A stretch of 64,000 nucleotides of DNA from Chionoecetes opilio (taxonomy: Eukaryota > Arthropoda > Malacostraca > Decapoda > Majidae), in the NCBI GenBank assembly GCA_016584305.1, contig JACEEZ010025360.1:208501-272500 (forward strand), written 5' to 3'. The first letter of the stretch is position 1; each line of letters begins with the position of its first letter. Made by a program: the position numbers and the translations under genes. The notes beneath the pieces are model-generated. The model worked only from the letters and a program-made list of their open reading frames with translations. It ran no database searches and was not told where the DNA came from. This document shows positions 54,637-64,000 of this stretch, piece after piece.

Positions 54637-55975
54637 TGTTTAGACACTGTACAATCCTTAACACCATCCTTAAGCACCCAGATGTAGACAGAGAATTTAG
54701 GGCTGGCAACTTCACTGTACGGAAGACGAAGAACGTGTTCTCTTCGATCCCAATCGATCAGGCGCATGAACAAAATAACGCATGCATCAAAGGAGATGGT
54801 GGAGCAGTCGGCCTCACTGACAACCCAACTGCCCTGCGGCGTTGGATGATTGCCGGGCCAGAAGTTGCCAGGGCCATAGAAGAGTTCCAAGATGGCCATC
54901 AACACTGGGGGAGCGAGAGGACACACGTCATCACGACCAGACATCAAGTGTGCAGACCTCTTTCGCCAAGGATGTCCGCGCCCTTGTCAGCGTCATGGAA
55001 GAGCTTGGTAACCCCTTTGTGGAAGAGAGCATGGATCTGATTGTCCTTGACACAAAGGAAATTGCAGATCCTGCTGCAGTTGAGGCTGTCAGGAATGTGA
55101 AGAAGATTGGCCAAGAGCAGTTCCAGGCTTTCACCAGAGACTGCCTAGTGGAAAGGACGAAGCCAATTGATGCTGCAATTCGTCGGAACAAGCTGAAGGT
55201 GTTCAGCACTTCCACCCCGAGAAGTGTGAGCAAAGGGAAACAGCAGCTGGCCTCTCTCAGGAACGACGTGGCACTTTTCTCACGGCCCTACATTGGTTGC
55301 CAGACGAGGGATGGAAACCTTGAAGAGTTCTTTCGTCATGAGAATCAAGCGTGTCCTCCAGCTCTCTCCGATGGAGAAAGTCTCCGTCTAGGTACGAAGA
55401 GTGATCTCCTCAAATGCTTTGAAGAGTTCTCCAATCAGAGGCTCCTGATACCACCTGCCTAGTTCTTGATGGGGCAGTCATTGTCCAGATGCTGAAGCCT
55501 GCGGTAGCCAAGAACTTTGATGACTATACCCAGGATGTCTTCATACCGTGCCTGTCAACAAAGCTTCAGACTGTGTCACGCCTGGACCTTGTCTGAGACC
55601 GCTACATTGCTGATTCACTGAAAGGCAGGGCAAGATCAAAGCGTGGAAAAGGAATGCGTAGACGCGTGGTCGGAGCAGCAGTTATACCTGGAAACTGGCA
55701 GAACTTCCTCCGAGTGGACACCAACAAGACCGAGCTGTTCAAGTTCCTATCAGAAGCTATCTTCAAGTGGTTTGACCAGGATGACAAGCAGCTGGTTATC
55801 ACTGATGGAGATGCAGTCCTGAGCAAGCCACCGCTGCAAGACCTGGCCTTGCTCGCCCCATGCAACCACGAAGAAGTTGACACTCGAATGTTGTTGCATG
55901 CATCCCATGCAGCCAACCATGGTCACCACAAGATACTGCTCAAGACAGTTGACACCGATGTCGTGGTGTTGGCTG
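54637..55975 (+). pseudogene. Second amplified uncharacterised protein family, broken
   Basis: The plus-strand frame reads FTVRKTKNVFSSIPIDQAHE, QNNACIKGDGGAVGLTDNPT, RRWMIAGPEVARAIEEF. A shift near 54920 leads to FAKDVRALVSVMEELGNPF, LIVLDTKEIADPAAVEAVR, LASLRNDVALFSRPYIGCQ, FFRHENQACPPALSDGE and LRLGTKSDLLKCFEE. A shift near 55445 leads to CLVLDGAVIVQML and YTQDVFIPCLSTKLQTVSR, with an in-frame stop near 55592. The end reads RGKGMRRRVVGAAVIPGNWQ, CNHEEVDTRMLLHASHAANH and TVDTDVVVLAAG. From memory, close relatives are abundant in marine invertebrate genomes without an assigned function. The DTD and EEVDTR motifs are conserved and could bind metal; that is inference. The 3' end is cut by the hAT-like element. 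Confidence 0.7.
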
Positions 55976-57429
55976 CAGGGCTTAAAAACTAAATTATTTC
56001 TCAAACGGTTCGTTCCGATCAGAAACAGTATTATTAACGCTTCGTTTTTCGTTCCTCCTCCAAACATAACGTTCCTGAACCGGTTAGAAAGAAATGAAAA
56101 CCGGTTAGAACGCTATTCTGAAAGCATTTATTAAATATGCTATTTCCCCTAATACATAATAATGCCTATACACGACTACATTCTTATAGATGGTAATAAA
56201 GCCATGCATTTCATGGTGCACTGTATCCAACAAAATCAAACCCTTAGATGTCGTAAGAACTATATTATTATACGACTGAAATAAGGCAACACATTTACAC
56301 ATACAATACAGGAAGTGTAGTGTAGGAGTATGCAATCTCAGTTGCCGTAAAGACATGAATCACTAATTATTTATTAATATTATATATGGCAACAAATATA
56401 TTAATTCGTAATATCACCAACCCACTAATTAAATAAACCTAAACAATGAAATCAATTGGCCGCTCTTTTAAACATGGACTAGGGAGAGTCTAACGTGGAG
56501 CTTCCATGTTAGACTCAAGTGGTAGCAATGCCAAGAACACATTGTTTAGACACCAGCATCGAGATCTAACATGGTCTTATGTTGATCCACGACTGCGCTT
56601 GGGTTGGCAACCCTGAACCAGGGCGGGAACCTAGCAACGGAGGTAGTATCGCCAGCAACGACCAGCTCTCCCACTACCTGTCCTTATTACGAAGCCAGCA
56701 AGCCTCCCTCGGTAGGTAGTAAACGGGTAGGAAGGCCCTGACTGGCTAAAGCGTCATCCGTCACCAGCCAATGACAAACTGTTTTTAAAACTTCTCGACC
56801 AATCATAAGCCAGCGAGACATATTTCCGGGCAAGAATGGCATGCCAAACTGCCTTCTCCCCGCCTTCTGTCTGCTGAGCCTGCCCCGTCATCTCAAACTA
56901 ATTCTCGTTATATTTGGAATGCTTGCGTTTTAAGGTTTTAATGTATCAGATAGTAAGATGTATAAGTACGGAGCCTGTGTTGCTAGTGGTTTAGTGGTAG
57001 AAGGTGTGTATGTGGGTTAAAATAGTGAATATTTGTGTTATGGGGTGGCCCCGCGGCAAGAATTTCTCTGTCATTCACTGCCCCGCCAGTCACCTCATCA
57101 GTACATCTTTAAATCAGCCATATTTAAGGTGACACACGGTGCTACATTGATTGTAACAGAATAAGACCCATAAACTTACCATATATTACCATAAAGACCC
57201 ACTTACCATAAGACCCATTAGCGTAGGGGGAGTGGAACCATTCGTGAGTTCCACGTTACAGGGATTTTACTGAGACTGACAGGGCCTGAGAACCAGTTAC
57301 AGGGTTTTTATAGTGTTTTTGCTCCGGAACACTAAATATGATAACGTTTTAGTTTCCGTTTTTGAGCCGAGCATAATTTAGTTTGTTTCGGTTTTCGTTT
57401 TCATTCCCTTAAACCGTTTCAAAGCCCTG
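55976..57429. mobile_element. hAT-like non-autonomous element (limits uncertain)
   Basis: Left CAGGGCTTAAAAAC and right complement CAGGGCTTTGAAACGGTTTA are partial inverted ends, and both arms share aaacgg and cgtttt/gttttag motifs. GCTTAAAA occurs at 55980-55987 and 57429-57436, so an 8-bp duplication is possible with slightly different limits (55988-57428). CAGGGCTT ends and 8-bp duplications fit hAT. No transposase seen. Confidence 0.5.
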
Positions 57430-57434
57430 CTTAA

Positions 57435-57670
57435 AAGCCCCGATCGTGTATTGGTTGTAACTGCACTTTTAACAAATATGGATGGTTTATGGAACTGTAG
57501 CCGATAGGAACTCGCCAAAACACCAAACGGTATTTTGGTATTTTCAACCAGTAATTGAGCACGAGGTTAGAAGTACTCTTTTTTCATGTATTTTGATGTA
57601 CGTATTATGAATGATGGTCACATTCAAAATCATCAGGAATGCATAATTTTGCAGTTATCCCCCCTTTAGG
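57435..57670. repeat. Dispersed repeat fragment
   Basis: gatcgtgtattggttgtaac ... atggatggtttatggaactg ... gccgataggaac matches 390-470 in the same orientation. Non-coding. Confidence 0.6.
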
Positions 57671-57671
57671 T

Positions 57672-57785
57672 TAGGCAGGGAAAGAAAGGGCTACAGAGTG
57701 GCAAAGAAGGAAGATATGTGTCAAGCTTGAGCCTGACAGACGACCTACAAAGCGATACTAAGCAGAAAAGGTCACAAGAAGAAGA
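57672..57785 (+). repeat. LINE 3' end, (AAG)n tail, 5' truncated
   Basis: Matches 10445-10558 (gaaagaaagggctacagag ... gacctacaaagcgata ... aggtcacaagaagaag), starting at a different point. A typical short LINE insertion. Confidence 0.8.
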
Positions 57786-58387
57786 GGCTTCTCAACCAAC
57801 GCCCAGGTTAGGATAGTGAACTAGTGTGGGGGGGGGGGGGGGCCTTGGCTACGTAACCAATGTCCATGTATTGTATTAAACTGCAGTTTTACCGTTGTAG
57901 TTAAAGATTTAACTGGAGATTCTATCCACAGAAATAGGCAAGTAATTTCCGTAGACTTTATCGGTAATATATTTTTATGTATTTTCGGCCTTATGTCATC
58001 CCATAGTGTGTTTAAGGGATATATTTTATGTCATCCACATACTATACTAAGCTTACAGAGCTGGTTGTCACTTTGGTATTATTCTAGTGTTTGCCCATAA
58101 ACCCCCTCTCCCACAAAACAAGCTTGGGGACCTGGGGGAATGCGGGATATTTGGCTGGGATACAAGATATGCGTCGCAACCACATACTTTTAGAGTTAGG
58201 GGTGTTGAAAAAATTCCCTAGATTTAGGGAAAATTAATTGGATTTCTTCCGAGTCCAGAGACGTGTGAACCTGATGATCCTCACAGAATGATGACAAAAG
58301 TGTCGAGAACCCTTCCAACCCCCCGCTAGGTGGTTAGGTTATATTTGTTTAAGTTAGGTTAGGGTTGGTTATATTTGGTTAGGTTAG
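57786..58387. other. Non-coding DNA with G run and TTAGG-like patch
   Basis: A G run is at about 57826-57842. A block near 57800-57895 matches 42530-42650. TTAGG-like repeats are at 58330-58387. No gene. Confidence 0.5.
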
Positions 58388-58467
58388 GTAAGAACATAAG
58401 AACATAAGAAAACAAGGAAGCTACAAGAGGCCGCGAGGCCTACACGTGGTAGTTCCTGATTATATAT
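58388..58467 (-). repeat. CR1/L2-like LINE 3' end, reverse
   Basis: gaacataagaacataagaaa ... gaagctacaagaggccgcga is the reverse complement of 45205-45268. Only the last ~80 bp are present. Confidence 0.8.
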
Positions 58468-58630
58468 AGTTATAGGTTGTTATAGTTAGTTATAGTTATA
58501 GTTAGGGTTGGTTATATTTGGTTAGGTTAGGGTTGGTTATATTTGGTTAAGTTTGCTTAGGTTATATTTGGTTAGGTTAGGTTATCGGTGGGTCAAGCCC
58601 CCCGCTAGGTTAGGTTAATTTTGGTTAGGC

Positions 58631-58837
58631 AAATTTCTCTAGATATAAGGAAATGGTCAATTTATAGTTTCACCCAACCAACGATTTTCTGATGCGCCTT
58701 ATGTTTTTCTGGTGTGTTTTTATGTGTTTTGAATGAATCTGCTAACCGTTTCTGTCGCAATTTTTTTTTTGGGGGGGGGGGGGGGAATGACAAAAAAAAA
58801 AAAAATGAACCCAAACCTAACCTAACCTTTACCTAAC

Positions 58838-58880
<43 letters not shown>

Positions 58881-59025
58881 TTATTACCTTACTCAAAAAA
58901 AAAAAGCGAAAACGGAGCAGATCATCAAAAACACATGAAAACACACCAGAAAAACTTTAAGGCGCATCCAAACGTTGGTTGGGTGAAACTAAAATATCAA
59001 GGAAATACCCTAGATTTAGGAATTT
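58631..59025. mobile_element. Foldback element of the 722-1346 family
   Basis: Arms mirror about 58828: cacccaaccaacg (58671-58683) against cgttggttgggtg (58973-58985), plus gatgcgcctta and ttttctggtgtgttttnatg. The inner arm shares aatctgctaaccgtttctgt with 722-832. The middle holds G, A and T runs and a cctaacctaacc patch. No protein. Confidence 0.8.
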
Positions 59026-59430
59026 ACCCCTACGCAATTCTTAAATTACGTGTTCTGAGCAAATTGTTCCCACCTGAAAACCCGCATTCCCACAGGCCCC
59101 AAATTGTTTGGGGAAGTGGAAAGAGTATGGAAACACTAGAAATTTACCAACTATTGTTGCTTATGAATCCCTGAAGCAGAAACACGGGTAAAAGTTGATT
59201 AAATTAATATTGGGCACTGTAATATCACGATCAGGAACTGTTTAACTGTCGCCGAAAATAGGAACCCTCGCCGCCGTGGGCTTGACTTGTTCCGGCGACA
59301 GTGCAGGGACGCAGTGATTAGGATGGTGCATATTGAGCCTTACTTGGTTGTGTGGTTTGTTTAGGGCAGCGAGGCTTCCCGGTGGTGTGCTTTGGTGGTG
59401 CAGGCTGTCCAGGCGCGTGGCAGCTGACCT
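59026..59430. repeat. Dispersed repeat and LINE 3' UTR
   Basis: 59145-59245 matches pieces near 645-690 and 1875-1905. 59310-59410 (ttgagccttacttggttgtg ... gcagcgaggcttcccggtgg) matches 2590-2645 and is the 3' UTR of the jockey-like LINE whose tail forms the next array. Confidence 0.65.
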
Positions 59431-60546
59431 GTCTTGTTGAGGTAGGCACAGGGCAGGGTGGCAGCTGACTGTCTTTTTGGGATGGAAGGCACAGGCCAGG
59501 CGTGGCAGCTGACCTGTCTTGTTGAGGAAGGCACAGGCCAGGCGTGGCAGCTGACCTGTCTTGTTGAGGAAGGCACAGGGCAGGCGTGGCAGCTGACCTG
59601 TCTTGTTGAGGAAGGCACAGGCAGGCGTGGCAGCTGACCTGTCTTGTTGAGGAAGGCACAGGGCAGGCGTGGCAGCTGACCTGTCTTGTTGAGGAAGGCA
59701 CAGGCCAGGCGTGGCAGCTGACCTGTCTTGTTGAGGAAGGCACAGGGCAGGCGTGGCAGCTGACCTGTCTTGTTGAGGAAGGCACAGGGCAGGCGTGGCA
59801 GCTGACTGTCTTGTTGAGGAAGGCACAGGCCAGGCGTGGCAGCTGACCTGTCTTGTTGAGGAAGGCACAGGCCAGGCGTGGCAGCTGACCTGTCTTGTTG
59901 AGGAAGGCACAGGCCAGGCGTGGCAGCTGACCTGTCTTGTTGAGGAAGGCACAGGTCAGGTGTGGCAGCTGACCTGTCTTGTTGAGGAAGGCACAGGCAG
60001 GCGTGGCAAGCTGACCTGTCTTGTTGAGGAAGGCACAGGCAGGCGTGGCAGCTGACCTGTCTTGTTGAGGAAGGCACAGGCCAGGCGTGGCAGCTGACCT
60101 GTCTTGTTGAGGAAGGCACAGGCCAGGCGTGGCAGCTGACCTGTCTTGTTGAGGAAGGCACAGGCCAGGCGTGGCAGCTGACCTGTCTTGTTGAGGAAGG
60201 CACAGGGCAGGCGTGGCAGCTGACCTGTCTTGTTGAGGAAGGCACAGGCCAGGCGTGGCAGCTGACCTGTCTTGTTGAGGAAGGCACAGGCAGGCGTGGC
60301 AGCTGACCTGTCTTGTTGAGGAAGGCACAGGCCAGGCGTGGCAGCTGACCTGTCTTGTTGAGGAAGGCACAGGCCAGGCGTGGCAGCTGACCTGTCTTGT
60401 TGAGGAAGGCACAGGCCAGGCGTGGCAGCTGACCTGTCTTGTTGAGGAAGGCACAGGCCAGGCGTGGCAGCTGACCTGTCTTGTTGAGGAAGGCACAGGC
60501 CAGGCGTGGCAGCTGACCTGTCTTGTTGAGGAAGGCACAGGCCAGG
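59430..60546 (-). repeat. 42-bp minisatellite from the last codons of a LINE
   Basis: About 26 units of aggcacaggccaggcgtggc agctgacctgtcttgttgag ga (42 bp). On the minus strand a unit encodes 14 residues, ACAFLNKTGQLPRL, which equals the C-terminal end of the jockey-like ORF2 (compare the single-copy CAFLRKTNQLSRL end at 60740-60790). Variants with 41 or 43 bp shift frame. Long open frames here (up to 421 codons) are by-products of the unit being a multiple of three. Confidence 0.9.
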
Positions 60547-60668
60547 CGGAGGACAGCGTGTGGCCGTGGGGGGTGGACGCCACAGGTCCAAGGTGGCCAC
60601 GTTCAGGGCCACCAGTTGAGAGCGTGGCACAACACGGTGGTGGGCGTGGTCACTGCACACCAAGGGGT
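60547..60668 (-). pseudogene. Jockey-like LINE tail upstream of the 42-bp array
   Basis: The minus frame reads RSQLVALNVATLDLWR followed by a shifted VHPPRPHAV-like segment. This is homologous to the QLIALNVTTFDLPTLLAAA part of the tail at 60800-60880. It joins directly to the array, so the array grew out of this copy. Confidence 0.65.
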
Positions 60669-60669
60669 C

Positions 60670-61250
60670 AAGGGTTGTTGTTGTTGAAGGGCAGTGATGT
60701 CGAAGTCGACGATATTCGCCCAGATGTACAGCCGTGAAGTAATCACAGTCGTGACAGTTGATTAGTCTTCCTCAGGAAGGCACAGGTGAGGCGAATGACG
60801 GCGGGGCGTCGTGATGGGTGGACGGCAGCGGCGGCCAGCAGGGTGGGCAGGTCAAAGGTGGTGACGTTCAGGGCGATGAGTTGACCACGTAGAAGTTGTC
60901 GGTGAGAGTGGAGGCGAGGACACTGCAGCAGGAAGTGCTCAATCGACTCCGGGACGTTCCTGCACCACAGGGGCAGTATGGTCGGGCGTGAGGTTCAGGC
61001 GGTGCAGATGTGTCGTGAGTGTTGTCACTGTTGTGTGACCGATCCTCAGGCGGGTGAGGGTGACATCCAAGACGCGGGACGTTTGTCTTATCCATGGGTG
61101 CGGGGAGGAGACCCCGAGGAGTCTGTGCGGTATTGACCCATGGAGGTGGCACGGAGGGCGTCGCCGAGCGACCTATGATCCTATCCCAGGCGGAGCGGGA
61201 TTTTCTGGAGATTAGACGCTTGGCGGTGGAGAGCGGCAGCGGGAGGGGGG
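60670..61250 (-). pseudogene. Jockey-like LINE C-terminus and 3' end
   Basis: Reading minus from 61250: PLPLSTAKRLIS, AWDR..G.A, MGQYRT-like (also at 10745-10568), then RVLDVTLTRLRIGH (61075-61030), a Cys/His motif broken by an extra base, IEHFLLQC-like, LRGQLIALNVTTFDL, AVHPSRRPAVIRLTC and AFLRKTNQLSRL-stop (60745). The 3' UTR ends in CAACAACAACAA (60673 region). Frameshifts are present and it is 5' truncated. Confidence 0.8.
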
Positions 61251-62597
61251 TGGAATTAGGCAAAGGGTGTACGGCTTCAACAGCTCTGTTTAAATTAGTG
61301 ACCTTAAGGATTATCCAGGAACTAGAAGAACTAGGCAAGGGGTTTAAGGACGAATTGTTTAGCATACCAGCACTTTTCTTTGCAGACGACGGGATGTTAC
61401 TAGCAAGTAGTATAGAGGAGGCAGAACAGGTAGTACATTATTTTTTGCTGATGATCTGGACTACAACTATCAGAGTCGTTGGAAGAAGCCAGAAGAAACC
61501 TGACAGCACTGAGGCAAATTAGTGAAGAATGTGGCCTGGAACTAAATAGGGAGAAAAGTAACTTCATACTGTTTAACGTTAAAGAAGAAATAACAAATAG
61601 AAGGCGTGCAGGTAGTGGACCAAATAAAGTACCTGGGAGTAGAAATAAACAACAGCAAGAACTGTTTCAAGAACCATAAGAAAATCTGCATTAACAAGGC
61701 AAGAAAACTAGCAAACATAACGTCTAGCATAGTATTGAAGAGCTGCAACAGACTACTGGTTGGAAAAACCTATTGGAAGTCAGTAGCATTACCATCTATA
61801 TTACATGGAGCAGGAGTAATAAATTACAATAAAGAGGAGATGGAAGAATTACAAAGAATAGAAAACACAGTGCACAGGACAATTGTGGGAGCAAGAGGCT
61901 ATGCAACACTGGCAGGCATGAGAGGGGAAATAGGAGCATCTCTGGTCAAGACAAGAATCATGAAGGCAAGGTTGGGATAGGTCAATGGAGTGATGAAGGA
62001 AGAAAGAAATGAATTGATAAGAGGAGTAATGGAGGAGACAAAAGAGGATCAAAAAGATAAATGGATGAAAAATTGCAAGTCATATATGATGGAAATTGGA
62101 AGTAGTCTTGAGGAATTGGGAAGAATGAAAAGAGAGAAATTGAATAAGAAGATAGAGGCATGGAATACAAAGCAGTGGAAGGAAGAAATGGAGAAAAAAT
62201 CAAGCCTGGTTATATATAGAGAATATAAGAAACAAATGGGAGGAATGGAAAAAAATGTATGATAATAGGCCAGTCAACATTACTCTTTAAACTCAGAACT
62301 AACAGCCTTGAACTGCAGGACAGAAGGAGACACACAGATGGCGACACAAAGTGCCCAGTGTGTGGGGCACAGAATGAAGACCTAGAACACTTTTTACTAC
62401 AATGCCCGGGCCATAATATGGAACTAAATAAATTACAGAAATTACAGCAGCCGTATAATGAAAATATAAATGAAATAATAGGAAACATATTATTCAACTT
62501 TGAAAACCCACAAGAAATAAAATTAACCAGAGATGTCTTGTTCACCTTCTGGAGGAAGAGAGGAAATAGATTAAAAGAACTGAACACCCAGCAGTAA
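61250..62597 (+). pseudogene. LINE ORF2, RT to C-terminus (5' truncated)
   Basis: Starts in RT block 4 (GCTASTALFKLVT) and gives PALFFADDGMLLASSIEEAE with the catalytic FADD at about 61377. Then in another frame CGLELNREKSNFILF, IKYLGVEINNSKNCFKNH, SVALPSILHGAGVINYN and LQRIENTVHRTIVGARGYAT. From 61990 come two helical segments and ITLFKLRTNSLELQDRR, KCPVCGAQNEDLEHFLLQC (zinc-like, Cys-x2-Cys ... His ... Cys), ending FWRKRGNRLKELNTQQ-stop at 62595-62597. Frameshifts occur at about 61480, 61606 and 61990. It belongs to a family with the downstream ORF1 (63181). Confidence 0.8.
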
Positions 62598-63088
62598 CAC
62601 CACAAGCAACAAAAGGACTTAACACCCAGCAGTAACACCACAAGCAACAAAAGGACTTAACACCCAGCAGTAACACCACAAGCAACAAAAGGACTTAACA
62701 CCCAACAGTAACACCACAAGCAGCAAAAGGACTTAACACCCAGCAGTAACACCACAAGCAACAAAAGGACTTAACACCCAGCAGTAACACCACAAGCAAC
62801 AAAAGGACTTAACACCCAGCAGTAATACCACAAGCAACAAAAGGACTTAACACCCAACAGTAACACCACAAGCAGCAAAAGGACTTAACACCCAGCAGTA
62901 ACACCACAAGCAACAAAAGGACTTAACACCCAACAGTAACACCACAAGCAACAAAAGGACTTAACACCCAGCAGTAACACCACAAGCAACAAAAGGACTT
63001 AACACCCAACAGTAACACCACAGGCAACAAAAGGACTTAACACCCAGCAGTAACACCACAAGCAACAAAAGGACTTAACACCCAACAG
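62585..63088. repeat. 38-bp array spanning the LINE stop codon
   Basis: About 13 units of cacccagcagtaacaccaca agcaacaaaaggacttaa (38 bp), with C/A and A/G variants. The first unit includes the ORF2 stop (ccagcagtaa), so the last codons, the stop and the start of the 3' UTR are amplified together. Some units carry cccaacag instead of cccagcag, alternating in places. Confidence 0.95.
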
Positions 63089-63180
63089 AAGGGTAGCTTT
63101 TGGCGGGAGGACTGGTTGGTCGGGGTCAGAAAGCTTGAGGTTTTTGACGTGATATATAGCTGTTTGGGTCAGTTAGAACC
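63089..63180 (+). promoter_or_regulatory. Probable 5' UTR of the next LINE copy
   Basis: The 92 bp between the 38-bp array and the ORF1 ATG. LINEs carry an internal promoter in the 5' UTR; none can be proven here. It directly follows the 3' array of the preceding element, so two copies lie head to tail. Confidence 0.35.
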
Positions 63181-64000
63181 ATGACAGATACGGGACTAAG
63201 AAGTGCAAGAAGCTGGGATTACTGCAAGAAGTGCAACTACAAGGGAAAATTGCAGGAGGGATTATGCAAGTCCTGTGAAGATGAGTCACATGTGAAGAAA
63301 TTCACATGTAAACACTGCAAGGAGAAGGTAGGAGGTAAACAGAAAGGGCTGGAATGTGGCAAATGCCTGGTGTGGCACCACATTCAATGCGAAGATGAGG
63401 AGGTAGAAACATATGAGGTATTGCAGAGGAATAATAAGAAGATATATTGGATATGCTCGGTATGCAACCCTCAAGTGAAGAAAAGCCTTAAGGGAGATGT
63501 GAGTGAACAGGAGGAAATCCAGAAGATCAGGAAGGAGTTATATGAGTCCAGGGAGACTAATAAAGCAGTGATGAAGAAAATGAATGAAATGCAAGTACAG
63601 TTGAATAATGGAGAGAATAGGGGGAACGACCAGGGAGACTTTGAGGGTGAGCTGGTCGCTATTAAGAAGATGATGGAGAAACAGAAAGAAAAGCTGGATG
63701 AGATGGAAAAGAGGATGGATGAGAGGGATGAGGAGTTGGTAAGAAGAGTAACTGAGAGAATGAATGAGAACTTGGAGGAAAGGGAAGATAAAGAAAGAAG
63801 GAGGAAAAATGTCATGATGTTTAACGTAGAGGAAAGTGAGAAAGAGGATGTAAAAGAAAGGGAGAAAGATGATAAAGAGATGTGTGAGTATGTGTTCAAG
63901 GAGAAGCTTGGTGTGGAAGGAGTGGAAGTGGTGAAGGTGTATCGACTGGGAACAAAATTGAGAGGGAGAGAAAGACCTATGGTTGCATGCCTGAGTGATG
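63181..64000 (+). CDS. LINE ORF1 with zinc ribbon, PHD finger and coiled coil (runs off window)
   Basis: Open from ATG to the window end (273 codons, no stop). N-terminus: C15-x2-C18 and C29-x2-C32 (zinc-ribbon-like), then a PHD-type finger C43-x2-C46, C59-x2-C62, H67, C70 and a final Cys pair near 94-97 (WICSVCNP). Residues about 105-215 are charged and heptad-like (ELVAIKKMMEKQKEKLDEME), a likely trimerising coiled coil. From about 217, KNVMMFNVEESEKEDV and VKVYRLGTKLRGRERPMVAC resemble the RRM-like core of L1-type ORF1 RNA-binding proteins. Its job would be RNP assembly. No damage is visible, so this may be the youngest coding element here. Confidence 0.75.
   Translation, partial: MTDTGLRSARSWDYCKKCNYKGKLQEGLCKSCEDESHVKKFTCKHCKEKVGGKQKGLECGKCLVWHHIQCEDEEVETYEVLQRNNKKIYWICSVCNPQVKKSLKGDVSEQEEIQKIRKELYESRETNKAVMKKMNEMQVQLNNGENRGNDQGDFEGELVAIKKMMEKQKEKLDEMEKRMDERDEELVRRVTERMNENLEEREDKERRRKNVMMFNVEESEKEDVKEREKDDKEMCEYVFKEKLGVEGVEVVKVYRLGTKLRGRERPMVACLSD

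Noticed and set aside
54842..55462. Intact gene for the second amplified family
   Set aside because: Upstream and downstream conserved segments lie in other frames and an in-frame stop follows, so it is a pseudogene piece.
55976..57429. Firm hAT assignment with exact ends
   Set aside because: The CAGGGCTT ends and the 8-bp GCTTAAAA duplication imply slightly different limits, so it is kept only at low confidence.
59318..60583. 421-codon open frame with repeated Cys-His-Ala-Trp peptides
   Set aside because: A frame through the 42-bp minisatellite. The meaningful frame is the one matching the LINE C-terminus.

Overview
The window reads as repeat-dominated DNA from an arthropod nuclear genome. 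A malacostracan/decapod crustacean is my best guess. That rests on very long GA/TC, GT and CA microsatellites, dispersed (TTAGG)n-type telomere-like blocks, many TA-flanked Tigger/pogo-type elements, several CR1-, RTE- and jockey-like LINEs, and two lineage-amplified protein families that I recall from invertebrate genomes (not checked here). I see no bacterial, phage, CRISPR or viral genes. The only plausible host gene is a 7-finger C2H2 protein at 48295-49011 (minus).

Layout. 1-5300: dispersed repeats, four palindromic or foldback elements and a jockey-like LINE 3' end. 5450-10567: a degenerate LINE (+) with PHD finger, SGNH esterase, endonuclease, RT and C-terminal Cys/His motif. 10568-13480: a jockey-like LINE (-) with an internal deletion. 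14969-17354 and 35184-36929: two DNA elements with CACTGG ends and TAA duplications, carrying the same uncharacterised protein family. 17562-22166: a two-gene PIF/Harbinger element. 22560-24165: a GC-rich minisatellite. 24855-32606: one LINE split by a pogo-like transposon and by a second terminal-inverted-repeat (TIR) element, which itself contains a GT-rich minisatellite interrupted by a solo LTR. 32778-35098: a 22-bp minisatellite with higher-order structure. 37020-40029: a TIR element with nested miniature elements. 40481-41869: a 58-bp satellite and a TIR element holding a 153-bp array. 44770-54022: LINE ends, Tigger-like elements and the zinc-finger gene. 54637-55975: a second amplified gene family, broken by a hAT-like element. 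58631-63180: a foldback element and LINE-derived minisatellites. 63181-64000: the start of an intact LINE ORF1 that runs off the window.

Two themes link the parts. First, nearly every DNA element can be delimited by matching inverted ends plus a short target duplication (TA, TAA or TTA), so the order of nesting can be reconstructed. Second, at least four tandem arrays (42, 153, 37 and 38 bp units) appear to be expanded from short coding or stop-codon segments at the 3' ends of LINEs. The very long open frames in the minisatellites are repeat artefacts. Element names come from motifs read by eye; no database search was possible.
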